Shown: piece by piece, positions 13,401 to 21,771 of the stretch
Position numbering within the stretch: the first letter of the stretch is position 1
Layout of the letters: each line of letters opens with the position of its first letter
The notes under the pieces: generated by a model
Told to the model about the DNA's origin: nothing
Databases searched by the model: none
Seen by the model: only the letters and a program-made list of their open reading frames with translations
Source: DATDIC01 sp963777625
Lineage (GTDB): Bacteria; Pseudomonadota; Alphaproteobacteria; Acetobacterales; Acetobacteraceae
DNA: 64,000 nucleotides
Direction: 5' to 3'
Assembly: GCA_963777625.1 (NCBI GenBank)
Contig: CAVZRO010000017.1
Location: 186,001 to 250,000 of the forward strand
Program-made: the position numbers and the translations under genes

Positions 13401-13805
13401 AAGGCGGCGACGACGCTGCAACTGAACGGGATGCAGTTCATCCACGCGGTGGGCAGCACGGGGGCGGACAGCATCACCGCCGGGGCGATCAATCAAACGC
13501 TGACCGGGGGATCGGGGGCGGACACGCTGACCGGGTTCGGGGGCGGGTCGGACATTTTCAGCGACACGGCCCTGGGGCTGAAGGGGGACACGATCAGCAA
13601 CTTCGTGTCATCCGATCAGATCCACATCACCAATCTGGCCTCGGCCGGGGCCGTGCTGACGGCGACGGCGAACGGGGGCAATACATTGGTGAGCGTGACC
13701 TCAGGGGTGACGAAGACAAGCTTCACGATGACCGGACCGTTCTCGCAAGGCGGGTTTACCGTGGCCTCCGATGGCGGGTTGGGGACACTGATTACCCACA
13801 GCTGA
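1414..13805 (+). CDS. Giant glycine-rich, Ig-repeat, RTX-like adhesin (frame-broken)
   Basis: Conceptually this is one protein of about 4,100 residues. It starts at ATG 1414 behind GGGAGGA and ends at the TGA at 13805. Order of parts: Gly/Ala/Ser/Thr-rich region (1414-8210) built of GGxGG motifs; a unique domain of about 180 residues (8219-8755); tandem repeats of about 112 residues (8756-11160); a different Ig-like unit (11170-11570); and a duplicated C-terminal module containing DTINLGSGNDTVTLGG-type nonapeptides (11570-13805). The C-terminal nonapeptides resemble RTX calcium-binding repeats, and there is no N-terminal signal peptide, so type I secretion is the likely route (inference). The reading frame changes repeatedly between 3.9 and 8.2 kb and once near 12362, where deleting one C of a CCC run restores the frame. 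It may be intact in the organism and damaged by sequencing of repeats, or it may be a decaying gene. No secretion ABC/HlyD genes lie nearby. Confidence 0.7.
2220..7700 (+). repeat. Tandem mega-repeats, about 1.36 kb each, in the glycine-rich half
   Basis: The segment encoding GGTGGIGRGTANGAAGGAAN recurs near 3082, 4439, 5802 and 7160, giving a period of about 1.36 kb. A more diverged copy begins near 2220. Each unit carries the same sub-blocks in order: GIGRGTANG, STTAGSQNAGAYAN, SGNGGVGGAATGASATATEA, YARSIETGG, TASGFSARAY, a TLTNAV block and a STFNGTSTA block. The third and fourth near-identical copies (roughly 3000-5700) are the most conserved; later copies carry many small indels. Near-identity over more than 1 kb makes this region prone to recombination and to assembly collapse. 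Confidence 0.85.
8756..11160 (+). repeat. Seven tandem Ig/cadherin-like repeats of about 112 residues
   Basis: Each unit begins with a PPVI.AP strand and runs through SGVSLSETGNT, ETFTVTLSDTNG, VTGNNS.SLSITG, VNSELASLTDTD and a closing NASDSLGN..AV.TIAVTVN. Unit starts are near 8756, 9100, 9439, 9787, 10130, 10475 and 10820. The pattern of alternating strands and D/N-rich turns is typical of extracellular beta-sandwich repeats in large bacterial adhesins, which often bind calcium between domains. An eighth, different unit (about 11170-11570; SITAGLLAGDRLNFT, NYQAALESITYSST) resembles another common adhesin module. Confidence 0.85.
11570..13805 (+). repeat. Duplicated RTX-like C-terminal module of the giant adhesin
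   Basis: A module of roughly 320 residues occurs twice, near 11680-12590 and 12660-13600. Both copies contain a TFDL/TYDL start, an LTVDVA or LTVNVA strand, SPTITI(I/V)GA, a DxINLGxGNDxVTLG nonapeptide core, ETVN(G/S)GGGDN, and a closing VNGGG/VSGGG strand. The second copy ends with GGSGADTLTGFGGGSDIF, which is close to classic hemolysin-type calcium-binding repeats. Such repeats normally fold on calcium outside the cell after type I export. The frame break near 12362 lies in the first copy. Confidence 0.7.
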
Positions 13806-14133
13806 GAGCTCAACGTCAGTTCCGTCGGCGTATCGGGCGAGGTGGTGGCAGAGGCCCCGCCGACGTCTGCTGTCGTTGCTTCGTGCCAGACTGGCAACGT
13901 GTTCAGCGCGACCGCAGGAGCAATCAGCCAACCGCTGAGTGAAGAAGTTTCCACGACTTGTCGCCCACCGCGCCGCTCGTTCGCTTCACGTTGCTCCGGG
14001 CAACGCCGGCAGGATGAGTCATTCTCAATGCGGTCCGGTATAACCGATGCGGGTCGAAATCAGAAATTCAGACTGAGACACTACCATGATTCGCCTGGCC
14101 TGGACATCCGACGGGCGAGGCCGATAACATCGA
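13806..14133. other. Intergenic region after the adhesin gene, no gene seen
   Basis: About 330 bp separate the adhesin stop from the CoxG-like gene. Open frames across it lack ribosome-binding sites and recognisable protein character. No strong terminator hairpin followed by a T run is visible. Confidence 0.4.
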
Positions 14134-14736
14134 ATGATGATCTCAGTCCGCGAGACAATCACGATCTCATCGCCACCGGATGTGGTCTGGCCGTTGCTGT
14201 CTGACGCAGCGATTGTGGCTTCCTGTATTCCCGGCGCGACCCTGACAAAGTCGGACGATAGCGGCGCGTATCAGGGCACGATGCGGATCAAATTCGGACC
14301 GACGGTGGCGACGTTCCGCGGCGAAGCCAAGCTCGCCTACGACCATGCCGCGCGGCGCTGTACCATTGAGGGACGTGGAATTGACGCTCGGGGGGCCTCA
14401 CGTGCACTCGCCTCCGGTATTGTCGAAGCAACTGGCGATCAGACCACCATACTCACTGCCGAGGGCAAGTTTACGGTTACCGGACCACTGGAAACCTTTG
14501 CCAACGCCGGGGGCGTGCACCTGGCCCGTGCCATCCTCGCTGAATTCGCCGACAACTTTGGAAAGCTCGCGGCAGAGCGGGCAGCCCCCGCAATGAGCGC
14601 GATTCCGGATGAAGCAACGATCCCGGCGCCTCCACGCAGCCCTGCCGAGTTGTCCGCGGTCAGAATCCTGTGGCAAGCACTCCGATCGTGGCTGGCACAA
14701 GTCTTCTCGCGCACACAAAAACGAGGAACGTCATGA
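14134..14736 (+). CDS. CoxG-like SRPBCC family protein
   Basis: The 200-residue product matches the carbon monoxide dehydrogenase subunit G (CoxG) family, a START/SRPBCC-like fold with a hydrophobic pocket. The family start pattern is clear: ETITISSPPDVVWPLLSDAAIVASCIPG, then GTMRIKFGPTVATFRGEAKL and a SGIVEATGDQTTI segment near residue 105. A proline/alanine-rich linker leads to a hydrophobic, tryptophan-containing C-terminal helix (ILWQALRSWLAQVF), a possible membrane-anchoring tail as in some CoxG proteins. Its stop overlaps the next start by four bases (ATGA at 14733-14736), so the two genes are translationally coupled. No coxLMS genes are nearby, so a role in CO oxidation is not supported. 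A second ATG at 14137 is equally possible as the start. Confidence 0.8.
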   Translation: MMISVRETITISSPPDVVWPLLSDAAIVASCIPGATLTKSDDSGAYQGTMRIKFGPTVATFRGEAKLAYDHAARRCTIEGRGIDARGASRALASGIVEATGDQTTILTAEGKFTVTGPLETFANAGGVHLARAILAEFADNFGKLAAERAAPAMSAIPDEATIPAPPRSPAELSAVRILWQALRSWLAQVFSRTQKRGTS

Positions 14737-16403
14737 GCAGCAATCAGCTATCCGATGTCCTGGCGCAGGCGTTTGCCGCGGAAGGTGTTGAGGTGCTGTT
14801 CACACTGATGGGCGATGCGAACATGTACTGGTCGGCGGCGATGGCCGACAATCAGAATACCCGGCTGATCCACGCCCGGCACGAACATTGCGCAGTGGCG
14901 ATGGCGGATGCCTATGCCCGGGCGACCGGCAAGGTTGGGGTCAGTTCAGTCACCTGCGGCCCCGGATATACGCAAATCATGACGGCGTTGGTCATGGCGG
15001 CGCAGGGCAACGCACCTGTGGTGGTGTTCGCCGGCGATGCGCCGATTGGGGCCTCGTGGTACATCCAGCAGATCGATCAAGCGCCGCTTGCCCTGGCCAC
15101 AGGGGCAATGTTCGTGCCGATCCGCACGGTTGACCGCGCGCTCGATTGCGTGCGGGAGGCATTTTACACCGCGCGGTCCGCACGAAAGCCGGTTGTTCTC
15201 AGCGTCCCGCTCGATCTGCAAAAGCAGGAATTTCCATACGTGGCAGACTACACGCCCTCCACGGAACTCATGCCACAGCCTCAGATGTTCCGGCCCGATC
15301 CGGCGATCGTGGACCAGGTGGTCGGAATGGTTATGGAGGCCGAGCGGCCGATCATAATCGGCGGGCGCGGCGCGATCTGGTCGGGCGCGAAATCCGCGCT
15401 GGAAACCCTGGCGGACGAATCGGGAGCGTTGTTGGCAACTACTTTGCTTGGCAAGGGCCTCTTCGACGGAAATCCCTACGCACTCGATATCGCCGGAACG
15501 TTTGCAACCGATCTCGGCCGCGAATACTTCGCGGAAAGCGATCTTGTCATCGCCGCCGGGGCGGGACTCGGTCATTACACGACCGAAGGAGGCTACCTCT
15601 TTCCCAACGCCAAAGTGGTTCGCATTGATACCCAGCCACGCGGGTTGTGGCAGGGCCTGAAGACCGCCGATGTGCATATCCAGGCGGACGCACGGCTGGC
15701 CGCGGAGGCGATCGTTGCGCGGCTCAGGGAACGCCGCATCCGCCGCCCGGGTTGGCGCAGCAACGAGATAGCATCCAGGATCGCGGCGACGGCCGAAACC
15801 CCGGATCCGAAGCCCTATACGCCAACGCCTGGAACGCTCGACCCGCGACCGGTGGTCAAGGAACTCGATGCGGCGATACCGAAGGATTGGGATATCGTTG
15901 TCGCCGGCGGCCATTGCTTCAGCTTCTCGATGACGCATCTGCGCGGACGTCCGGCGGGCAAGTACCACACTCCGCTCGATTTCGGCGCCATCGGCTCCGG
16001 CCTGTCCGCGGCGATCGGGGTGGCTGTTGCACGCGGCAGCGACAAAGTCCTGCTGATCGAGGGCGATGGCAGCCTGTATCAGCACATTCAGGAGCTTGAA
16101 ACCTTGCAGCGGCACGGGATCAAGTTGCTGATTTGTGTGCTGAATGATGGCGGCTATGGCGCCGAATCCCACAAATTCCGTGCGCATGGCGGCAACCCGG
16201 AGCATGCGGTCCATGGCCGTGGCGACCTGGCCCGAGTGGCGAGCGGATTCGGCCTCAACAGCGCCAAGGTAGCGACGATGGGTCAGCTTGCCGGATTGTT
16301 CCGCGAGCACCAGGCTGGGACCGGCGCCTCTTTGTGGGACGTGCACATCGATGACCTGATACCGTCCCGCAACTACAGGAGGGTCCATTACGGCGAGGCA
16401 TAG
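14733..16403 (+). CDS. Thiamine-diphosphate-dependent enzyme (acetolactate synthase-like)
   Basis: The 556-residue product has the three-domain layout of the acetolactate synthase/benzoylformate decarboxylase family. The N-terminal pyrimidine-binding domain carries the activating glutamate in HARHEHCAVAMADAYARATG (about residues 45-64). The central domain includes PIIIGGRGAIWSGA. The C-terminal domain has the ThDP motif GDGSLYQHIQELETL..LNDGGYG near residue 450, which supplies the Mg-diphosphate ligands. The ATG at 14733 is preferred over an upstream in-frame ATG at 14670 because GAGGAA sits just before it and it overlaps the coxG-like stop. No small regulatory subunit follows, and pairing with a CoxG-like gene is unusual for amino-acid biosynthesis, so a catabolic carboligase or decarboxylase is more likely. 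The substrate is unknown. Confidence 0.85.
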   Translation: MSSNQLSDVLAQAFAAEGVEVLFTLMGDANMYWSAAMADNQNTRLIHARHEHCAVAMADAYARATGKVGVSSVTCGPGYTQIMTALVMAAQGNAPVVVFAGDAPIGASWYIQQIDQAPLALATGAMFVPIRTVDRALDCVREAFYTARSARKPVVLSVPLDLQKQEFPYVADYTPSTELMPQPQMFRPDPAIVDQVVGMVMEAERPIIIGGRGAIWSGAKSALETLADESGALLATTLLGKGLFDGNPYALDIAGTFATDLGREYFAESDLVIAAGAGLGHYTTEGGYLFPNAKVVRIDTQPRGLWQGLKTADVHIQADARLAAEAIVARLRERRIRRPGWRSNEIASRIAATAETPDPKPYTPTPGTLDPRPVVKELDAAIPKDWDIVVAGGHCFSFSMTHLRGRPAGKYHTPLDFGAIGSGLSAAIGVAVARGSDKVLLIEGDGSLYQHIQELETLQRHGIKLLICVLNDGGYGAESHKFRAHGGNPEHAVHGRGDLARVASGFGLNSAKVATMGQLAGLFREHQAGTGASLWDVHIDDLIPSRNYRRVHYGEA

Positions 16404-16514
16404 GAGACTCAAACACTGGCACTCTGGGTGAAGGTCCACAAGACCTGATAAGTGCCCGCAAGGGCCGCGGGGCACAATCTGTTCAGGCTGACTCCGGCCG
16501 TTCAACCATTCTCC

Positions 16515-19078
16515 TCAAGTCCCCTGAATTCGCAGGGCAAATACGGTTGTGCCGTATCGGATCTCCATGCCAGGGCTTTGCGCGCCTTTGGTGAGCGACT
16601 CCACCCGTGTCTTGATGTAGTTCCCAAGTCCGTTCGGGTTGATTAGACCGTCCTGATTGATGTCGGCGGCGGGGTCACTGAGCGCATCAAGAAGAACTTG
16701 GGTGAAAACCCCGTGTTGTAATGTCGTATCTTCGCGCGAAACTTGATTGTCGCTTGAGGAGGTAAGCACCGTGACGTTGGACATCGCGAGATCTGTGCGC
16801 AGCTTCGTTGAGTTCATCTCCAGCGCGGCCCCGCTCATCGTCATCGCCCCGGAGTGGCAGGCATCCAAGAGGATGAGGACCCGGCGGAACGTGGCAACCT
16901 CCAGCAGCTCATCCTTGAATTGGTCTATCGACAGCCCGCTTGTCTTGATGCCGGTGGATCCGCGAGCGTCAACGTCGGAGGGCAGCAAGTAAAGCTTGCT
17001 GTCGATCAACGCCCCATGCCCGGAGAAGTGGACCACCGCAAGATCGTCGTCGCCGCCTTTGGCCATGTCCTCGCGCAATTTCTCCAAGGCCCGCACGATA
17101 CCTGCCTTGTTGGCATGGTCATTCAACAGCACTTGTGACCGCACGTCGGAGTAAAGGGTTTCCTGCGTATCAATAATTTCCGTAGCGAGATCTCGAGCAT
17201 CGCGATCAGCATAATTGAGCCTCAAGCTCTTGGCATGTTCTTCGTTGTGGATACTGATGCCGACCGCGAGCAGATGAAGCCTAGCCCCCGGTCGCACGCG
17301 GCTTTTGGTCCGAATCATAACTTGCCGGCTGTGCTCGGCGATGTCGGCCAAGCCGAGTGCACGCGGCGTCTCCAGTTCCTGCAATACGAACGGCATCACG
17401 GCCGGCCGGTACGAACCGGGAATATCCTCGATAGCAATACTCTCGGCAGGCGCACCCCAGCCACGGTTCGCGTGCCAACGCAGGACAGCGCGCGCCCCCG
17501 GGCTCGCGGCATAAAATCCTTCAGGCGTCCAGGTCACATAGTCGGGACGATCTGGCATTGGCATCAAGGCCAGGAGCTCAATCCCATCGGACATTCGGCT
17601 CCAGCGAATCGTGCCGTCGCCACGGGCCGAGACCACAAGCCTTCCGTCGCCCGTATGTTGGTTGCCCAAACGGTGGTGGACGACGGGCGGGCCCAGAGCG
17701 GCGTTCCAGCGCCGTCAAAGGCGCGCAACGACCAATCGGCGCCTAGGACGAAGCGGTCCCCTGTCGGATGAATCGCAATGCTGCGGGATTTTTCCCCTCG
17801 GATCAGCCCCAGCGGCCGTCCACTGAAGCTGGGGGATTCCGAGTTGAGCCAATTGTTTATAGGCATTCCAGTCTGAAATGGAGCGGTTAGCCCAGCCACC
17901 GGAGCCGGATCACGAATTAAGCGAAACGACCGTAGATCGAACCGCGCCGGGATCTTCCCAAAGGCTGCGAAGCCGAAATCTATAATCATGCCGTCGCGAG
18001 AAACGGAGAGGGTGTCACACTGACGGCGAAAGTCGGCCGTGGGTGGCCGATGCTCCCAGAGCCTGCTACCATCCGGGCGGAGCCGCGCGAGCCACGGGTC
18101 CTGGGCAGCGACTAGAAGGTCGCCCTCCGGCAGCGGGACGAGGCTGCTTACCGCATTCAACCCGGCCGGCAATGTGCGCTTGGCGCCTGCACCAGCGTTG
18201 TTCCACGCTTGGATCAAATACGGCCCGATTATCGGTGCGCCGGTGGCCTCACGCGCCGAACCTGCCGCAAACAACGTCCGGCCGTCCCGAGACCAAGCAA
18301 CTCTTGCTAATGTTCCCTCGTTGGGTTGGCCGAGGTCAGGCCGCAGCACTGGAGCGAGCGTGACCCCGTCGAAGACATCTAAATAGGCGCTGTGAAGGTA
18401 GCCGATGGCAAGGCGGGTTCCGTCCGGACTGAAGGCGAGGTCATAGGGAGATCGGCCGGAGGACGCAAATTTTGCCGTGGGCCTGAGGCGGCGTCGCCTG
18501 AGGTCACCGTTATAAATTCGGACAAAGCCGTCGAAACATGTTGTCGCCAACCGGCCGTCAGGCGCGAAGGCAGCTCCGTAAGTATAGTCATCACAGTGCG
18601 CATCGCGAGCGACCTCGGCCCAGTCTCGATCACGGGAATAGATGCGTATCCCGTCACGGTGCAGTGTTGCGACGAGAAGATTGCCGTCCGGCGAGAAGGT
18701 CAAACCGGACACAGCTGCCGGGACGCCCCCGATTCCTCGATGAAACTCCCCGCTTTCACGATCGATCAAATAGATCTGCCTCTGCCCGTCAGACCCGCCG
18801 GTGGAACCGCCGGCAGCGATCAGCGTGCCGTCGGGGCTCATTGCTACCCCATACGCCCTGCCGGCGACGTCCGGTCCGGCTGGTAGGCGGATCGTGCGCA
18901 GCAGGGTTCCATCTGTCAGCGACCAAATGCGAACGGTTTTATCTTCCGACGCGGAAACTGCCCAACGGCCCTTCGAGTTTATGGTTGCGGACCAAATTGG
19001 TGCGATGTGTACGGCCGGATCAATGACCAAAACCGGCCGCTCGTATAGTGTCAGCGTCCAGCGAGGAACTTGGTCCAT
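16515..19078 (-). CDS. WD40-repeat protein with C-terminal caspase-like protease domain (frame-broken)
   Basis: As one gene it encodes about 854 residues: a WD40/beta-propeller of roughly nine or ten blades (recurring SPDG.LLA, RIWSLTDG, RIYSRD), then a caspase/peptidase C14 domain of about 250 residues. The catalytic dyad is visible as VVHFSGHGA (His) and LLDACHSGA (Cys). The frame changes near 17664: a GGG run read as GGGG joins VW to GNQHTGDGRL, which completes a propeller strand, so one missing G is the simplest explanation. The gene starts seven bases after the stop of the 139-residue gene, so they form an operon. Prokaryotic WD40-caspase proteins are thought to act in programmed cell death or anti-phage conflict, where the propeller senses a signal and the protease is the effector. 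The specific target here is unknown. Confidence 0.8.
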
Positions 19079-19085
19079 AGGGTAA

Positions 19086-19505
19086 CTAACGGGCTAGCTC
19101 GATCGCATCAAAGGCCGGCCATGACGTCGCTTCCAGTTGGATTTGTATCGTTTTGCGGGCAAGCGCGTTGTCATCCTTGGCTCGCAGGTAGATCTCCTTC
19201 ACAGCTTCGATAAGCTGCCCGACGTCGCCTCTGAGCTTAATCGTGATGAGCCCCTTGTCGCCAGTTGCTGGTGGGATCAGTGACTCGACGCCCTTGCAGA
19301 ATGCGTACCGTTTCTTGAAACCACGCTGCAGCCGCTCCTGCAGGTCCGAGAGGCTCGACGGTTTTTGCCTTTGAGCGAGCGCAACTAGGAGCCCCGCAAT
19401 GACGCCGTCGAACTCGGCCTTCGCCTCGGCGTAACTGATCGAACCGCTGTCTACGGCAGTTGAATCACCGTATTTTTTAAGCAGGCGGGCAGAAGTCTCG
19501 GCCAT
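19086..19505 (-). CDS. Hypothetical protein in operon with WD40-caspase
   Basis: The 139-residue product is not recognised. It is charged and mostly helical by composition: an N-terminal helix (ETSARLLKKYG), a hydrophobic core (DGVIAGLLVALAQ), a basic middle (LQRGFKKRYAFCKGVESLIPP) and a C-terminal part alternating predicted strand and helix (LITIKLRGDVGQLIEAVKEIYLRAK). It has no signal peptide or membrane segment. The ATG has a GGGAGAG ribosome-binding site about ten bases upstream. Only seven bases separate it from the WD40-caspase start, so it probably works with that protein, as adaptor, regulator or protease substrate (inference). Homology search of this protein together with its neighbour would be the most informative test. 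Confidence 0.65.
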   Translation of the reverse strand: MAETSARLLKKYGDSTAVDSGSISYAEAKAEFDGVIAGLLVALAQRQKPSSLSDLQERLQRGFKKRYAFCKGVESLIPPATGDKGLITIKLRGDVGQLIEAVKEIYLRAKDDNALARKTIQIQLEATSWPAFDAIELAR

Positions 19506-19656
19506 CGTGCGCTCTCCCGCGAGTGCGCGATGGCCTCCTGCCAGTTAATATCGTGCTTCATGTCTGCCTCAATTACAGAACGCCAGAGCTGGCGCACGGC
19601 TAGCTGGTGAGACTATTCTTTGCATTGCTAGATCGAGTGAATGATTGATGGCGCTG

Positions 19657-19742
19657 TGGTGGAGGGGGTTGGATTTGAACCAACGTAGGCGTGCGCCAAC
19701 GGATTTACAGTCCGTCCCCTTTAGCCACTCGGGCACCCCTCC
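19657..19742 (-). tRNA. tRNA-Tyr (GTA)
   Basis: On the minus strand the sequence folds as an 86-base class II tRNA. The acceptor stem GGAGGGG pairs with CCCCTCC, the T arm is GTTGG-TTCAAAT-CCAAC, the anticodon loop is CTGTAAA (anticodon GTA), and a long variable arm lies between. The terminal CCA is encoded (19659-19657). The 3' end faces the caspase operon, the side on which tRNA-targeting elements integrate. Confidence 0.95.
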
Positions 19743-19772
19743 TTGAGCGGGCTCGCACTAGGGCGGAATGCC

Positions 19773-19826
19773 GATGCCTGTCAACGAAGCGATGCCTGTC
19801 AACGAAGGGATGCCTGTCAACGAAGT
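19773..19826. repeat. Three tandem 18-bp repeats
   Basis: The unit GATGCCTGTCAACGAAG plus one variable base (C, G, T) occurs three times, at 19773-19790, 19791-19808 and 19809-19826. It lies between the divergent tRNA-Tyr and rlmB genes, upstream of the tRNA, so it could influence either promoter. Copy number is likely to vary between strains by slippage. Confidence 0.9.
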
Positions 19827-19882
19827 GCTGACCGGCGCGGCGTCCCTGTGCAGCGGCGATGGGGGCGACTATACCCGGCAGC

Positions 19883-20896
19883 ATGAAACCTCCGCATAAC
19901 AATCGCCCGGGCGGTCCAGGCCGGCCGCCGCAGGATCGCGGACCACGCCGTTACGGTGGCGATGCACCGCGTGGAGAGGGGCCGCCGGCGCGCGGCCAGG
20001 GCGAGCAAAACCGCAACCGCCAGGGACCTCGCCCCGCAGGCGCCGGCTTCGCCCCCGCCCAGCGACAGGACCAGCCGCGCGAGCGTCCGTATGACCGTGA
20101 GCGACAGGGCAGTCGTCCGTTCCAGCAGCACGCCCGTCCTGAAGCGTCGCACCAGGATCGCGGACCGCGGCTGCCCGAGGCGCCGCGCGGGACGCTGTGG
20201 CTCTATGGGCAGCACGCGGTCATTGCGGCGCTGGCCAATCCGGCCCGCCGGCTGCGTCGGCTGTTGCTGACCGAAGAAGCCGAGCTGCTGCTGTCCCAGC
20301 GTCTGGCGCCGCCCTGGTCGGTCTCCGCCGAACGGGTCGAACGGGGGCGGCTCGATCAGTTGCTCGGCCATGACGTGGTGCACCAGGGTGCGGCACTGCT
20401 GGCCGACCCGTTGCCGCCGCCGGTCCTCGCCCACGTCCTGGAGCGTTCCGGACCGCTGATTGTGCTGGACCAGGTCACCGATCCGCGCAACGTGGGTGCG
20501 ATCCTGCGTTCGGCGGCGGCGTTCGGCGGCGCGGCGGTGATCACCCAGGACCGCAACGCGCCGGAGGAGACGGGCGCGCTGGCGAAGGCCGCTTCGGGCG
20601 CGCTGGAGACGATGCCGTTGCTGCGTGCGGTCAATATCGCCCGCACCCTGATCGCGCTGAAAGCCGCGAACATCTGGACGGTGGGGCTGGATGCCGGCGG
20701 TCCGGCATTATCCGGCCCGGCGCTGGCGGGTCGGCGGGTGGCGCTGGTGCTCGGCGCCGAGGGAACCGGTCTTCGGCGGCTGACCCGCGATACCTGCGAC
20801 GAGGTGGCGGGGCTGGGGACCGCGCACACGATGGAAAGCCTGAACGTATCGGCCGCGGCGGCGGTGGCGCTGTACGAGCTGACGAGGGGGACATGA
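19883..20896 (+). CDS. rlmB: 23S rRNA (guanosine-2'-O-)-methyltransferase RlmB, TrmH/SpoU family
   Basis: This SPOUT-fold enzyme methylates a 2'-hydroxyl in 23S rRNA using S-adenosylmethionine. After a basic, disordered N-terminal tail of about 95 residues rich in Arg, Gly, Pro and Gln (an RNA-binding-like extension), the substrate-binding domain begins at GTLWLYGQHAVIAALANPAR. The SpoU domain has the three conserved motifs: VLDQVTDPRNVGAILRSAAAFG, LVLGAEGTGLRRLTRD and MESLNVSAAAAVALYE. The start at 19883 is preferred over an in-frame ATG at 19859; neither has a strong ribosome-binding site. The stop overlaps the next start (ATGA, 20893-20896), so it is coupled to the hydratase-family gene. 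Confidence 0.9.
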   Translation: MKPPHNNRPGGPGRPPQDRGPRRYGGDAPRGEGPPARGQGEQNRNRQGPRPAGAGFAPAQRQDQPRERPYDRERQGSRPFQQHARPEASHQDRGPRLPEAPRGTLWLYGQHAVIAALANPARRLRRLLLTEEAELLLSQRLAPPWSVSAERVERGRLDQLLGHDVVHQGAALLADPLPPPVLAHVLERSGPLIVLDQVTDPRNVGAILRSAAAFGGAAVITQDRNAPEETGALAKAASGALETMPLLRAVNIARTLIALKAANIWTVGLDAGGPALSGPALAGRRVALVLGAEGTGLRRLTRDTCDEVAGLGTAHTMESLNVSAAAAVALYELTRGT

Positions 20897-21690
20897 CGAT
20901 GTTCGACCCATCCGTGGCCGCCGCCGCGCTGCTGGAGTTGCGCCATCCAGGTCAGACCGGGGCGCGGCAGCAGACGCCTGGCCTGCCGGCATCGATCGCG
21001 CCCCGGTCCGAAGCGGACGGCGCGGCGGTCCAGCTTGCGCTCGCCCGACTGCTGGGCGCGGTGCCGCCGGCGGGGTTCAAGATCGGCGCGACCGGCAAGC
21101 GGATGCAAGCCTATCTCGGATTGAGCGGACCGGCGGCCGGGTTCATGGCGGCGGCGGGGGTGCATGCCTCCGACGCCACGCTGCGCTTTGCGGATTTCCT
21201 GAACCCGGGGGTGGAGTGCGAGGTAGCCGTTCGGCTGGCGCGCGATTTGCCGCCAGGTCCGTGCTCCCCGACACAGGCCGAGGCGGCAGTCGGCGAATTG
21301 ATGGCCGGCATCGAGATTGTCGAGAACCGATACCATGACCTGGCGGCGGTCGGCGTGCCGACGATGATCGCCGACCAGGTGTTCCACGCGGCGGCGGTGC
21401 TGGGTTCCCCGGGGCCGGACTGGCGCAGCCTCGATATTCCGGCACTGACCGGGCGGATGAGCATCGACGGGGAGGTGCGCGAACAGGGCGTCGCTTCCGA
21501 CCTGCTCGGGCATCCGATGAACTGCCTGGCCTGGTTGGCCGGGTCGGCGGTCGCTGCTGCGTTCGGTGGTTTGAAGGCGGGGCAGGTGATCTTGCTGGGG
21601 AGCGTGACGCCGCCGATCTGGCTCGACCGCCCGGCAAAGGTGACCGTCGAGTTCGCTCCGTTGCCCCCGGTGACGGTAACGTTGGATTAA
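20893..21690 (+). CDS. Fumarylacetoacetase/2-keto-4-pentenoate hydratase family protein
   Basis: The 265-residue product matches the MhpD-like hydratase/decarboxylase family, which acts on 2-hydroxypenta-2,4-dienoate-type acids in aromatic degradation and related pathways. Family signs are the FKIGATGKRMQAYLGL segment near residue 60, the metal-site region NPGVECEVAVRLARDL and GIEIVENRY, and a C-terminal GQVILLGSVTPPIWL. An ATG at 20899 is an alternative start. It is translationally coupled to rlmB by an ATGA overlap, which looks like chance neighbourhood rather than functional linkage. No other aromatic-degradation genes lie nearby, so the physiological substrate is open. Confidence 0.8.
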   Translation: MTMFDPSVAAAALLELRHPGQTGARQQTPGLPASIAPRSEADGAAVQLALARLLGAVPPAGFKIGATGKRMQAYLGLSGPAAGFMAAAGVHASDATLRFADFLNPGVECEVAVRLARDLPPGPCSPTQAEAAVGELMAGIEIVENRYHDLAAVGVPTMIADQVFHAAAVLGSPGPDWRSLDIPALTGRMSIDGEVREQGVASDLLGHPMNCLAWLAGSAVAAAFGGLKAGQVILLGSVTPPIWLDRPAKVTVEFAPLPPVTVTLD

Positions 21691-21771
21691 CCGCGCTGGG
21701 CGAGAGTCTCGCCGGGTCCACGCTCATCGTCATCATATTCGCCAAAACGGCCTGACCCGAAGGGGCGCGCC

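Noticed and set aside
16400..19657. An integrase or attachment-site duplication defining a tRNA-Tyr island
   Set aside because: No integrase gene is visible in the window and no second copy of the tRNA 3' end was noticed by eye, so an integrated element is not claimed.
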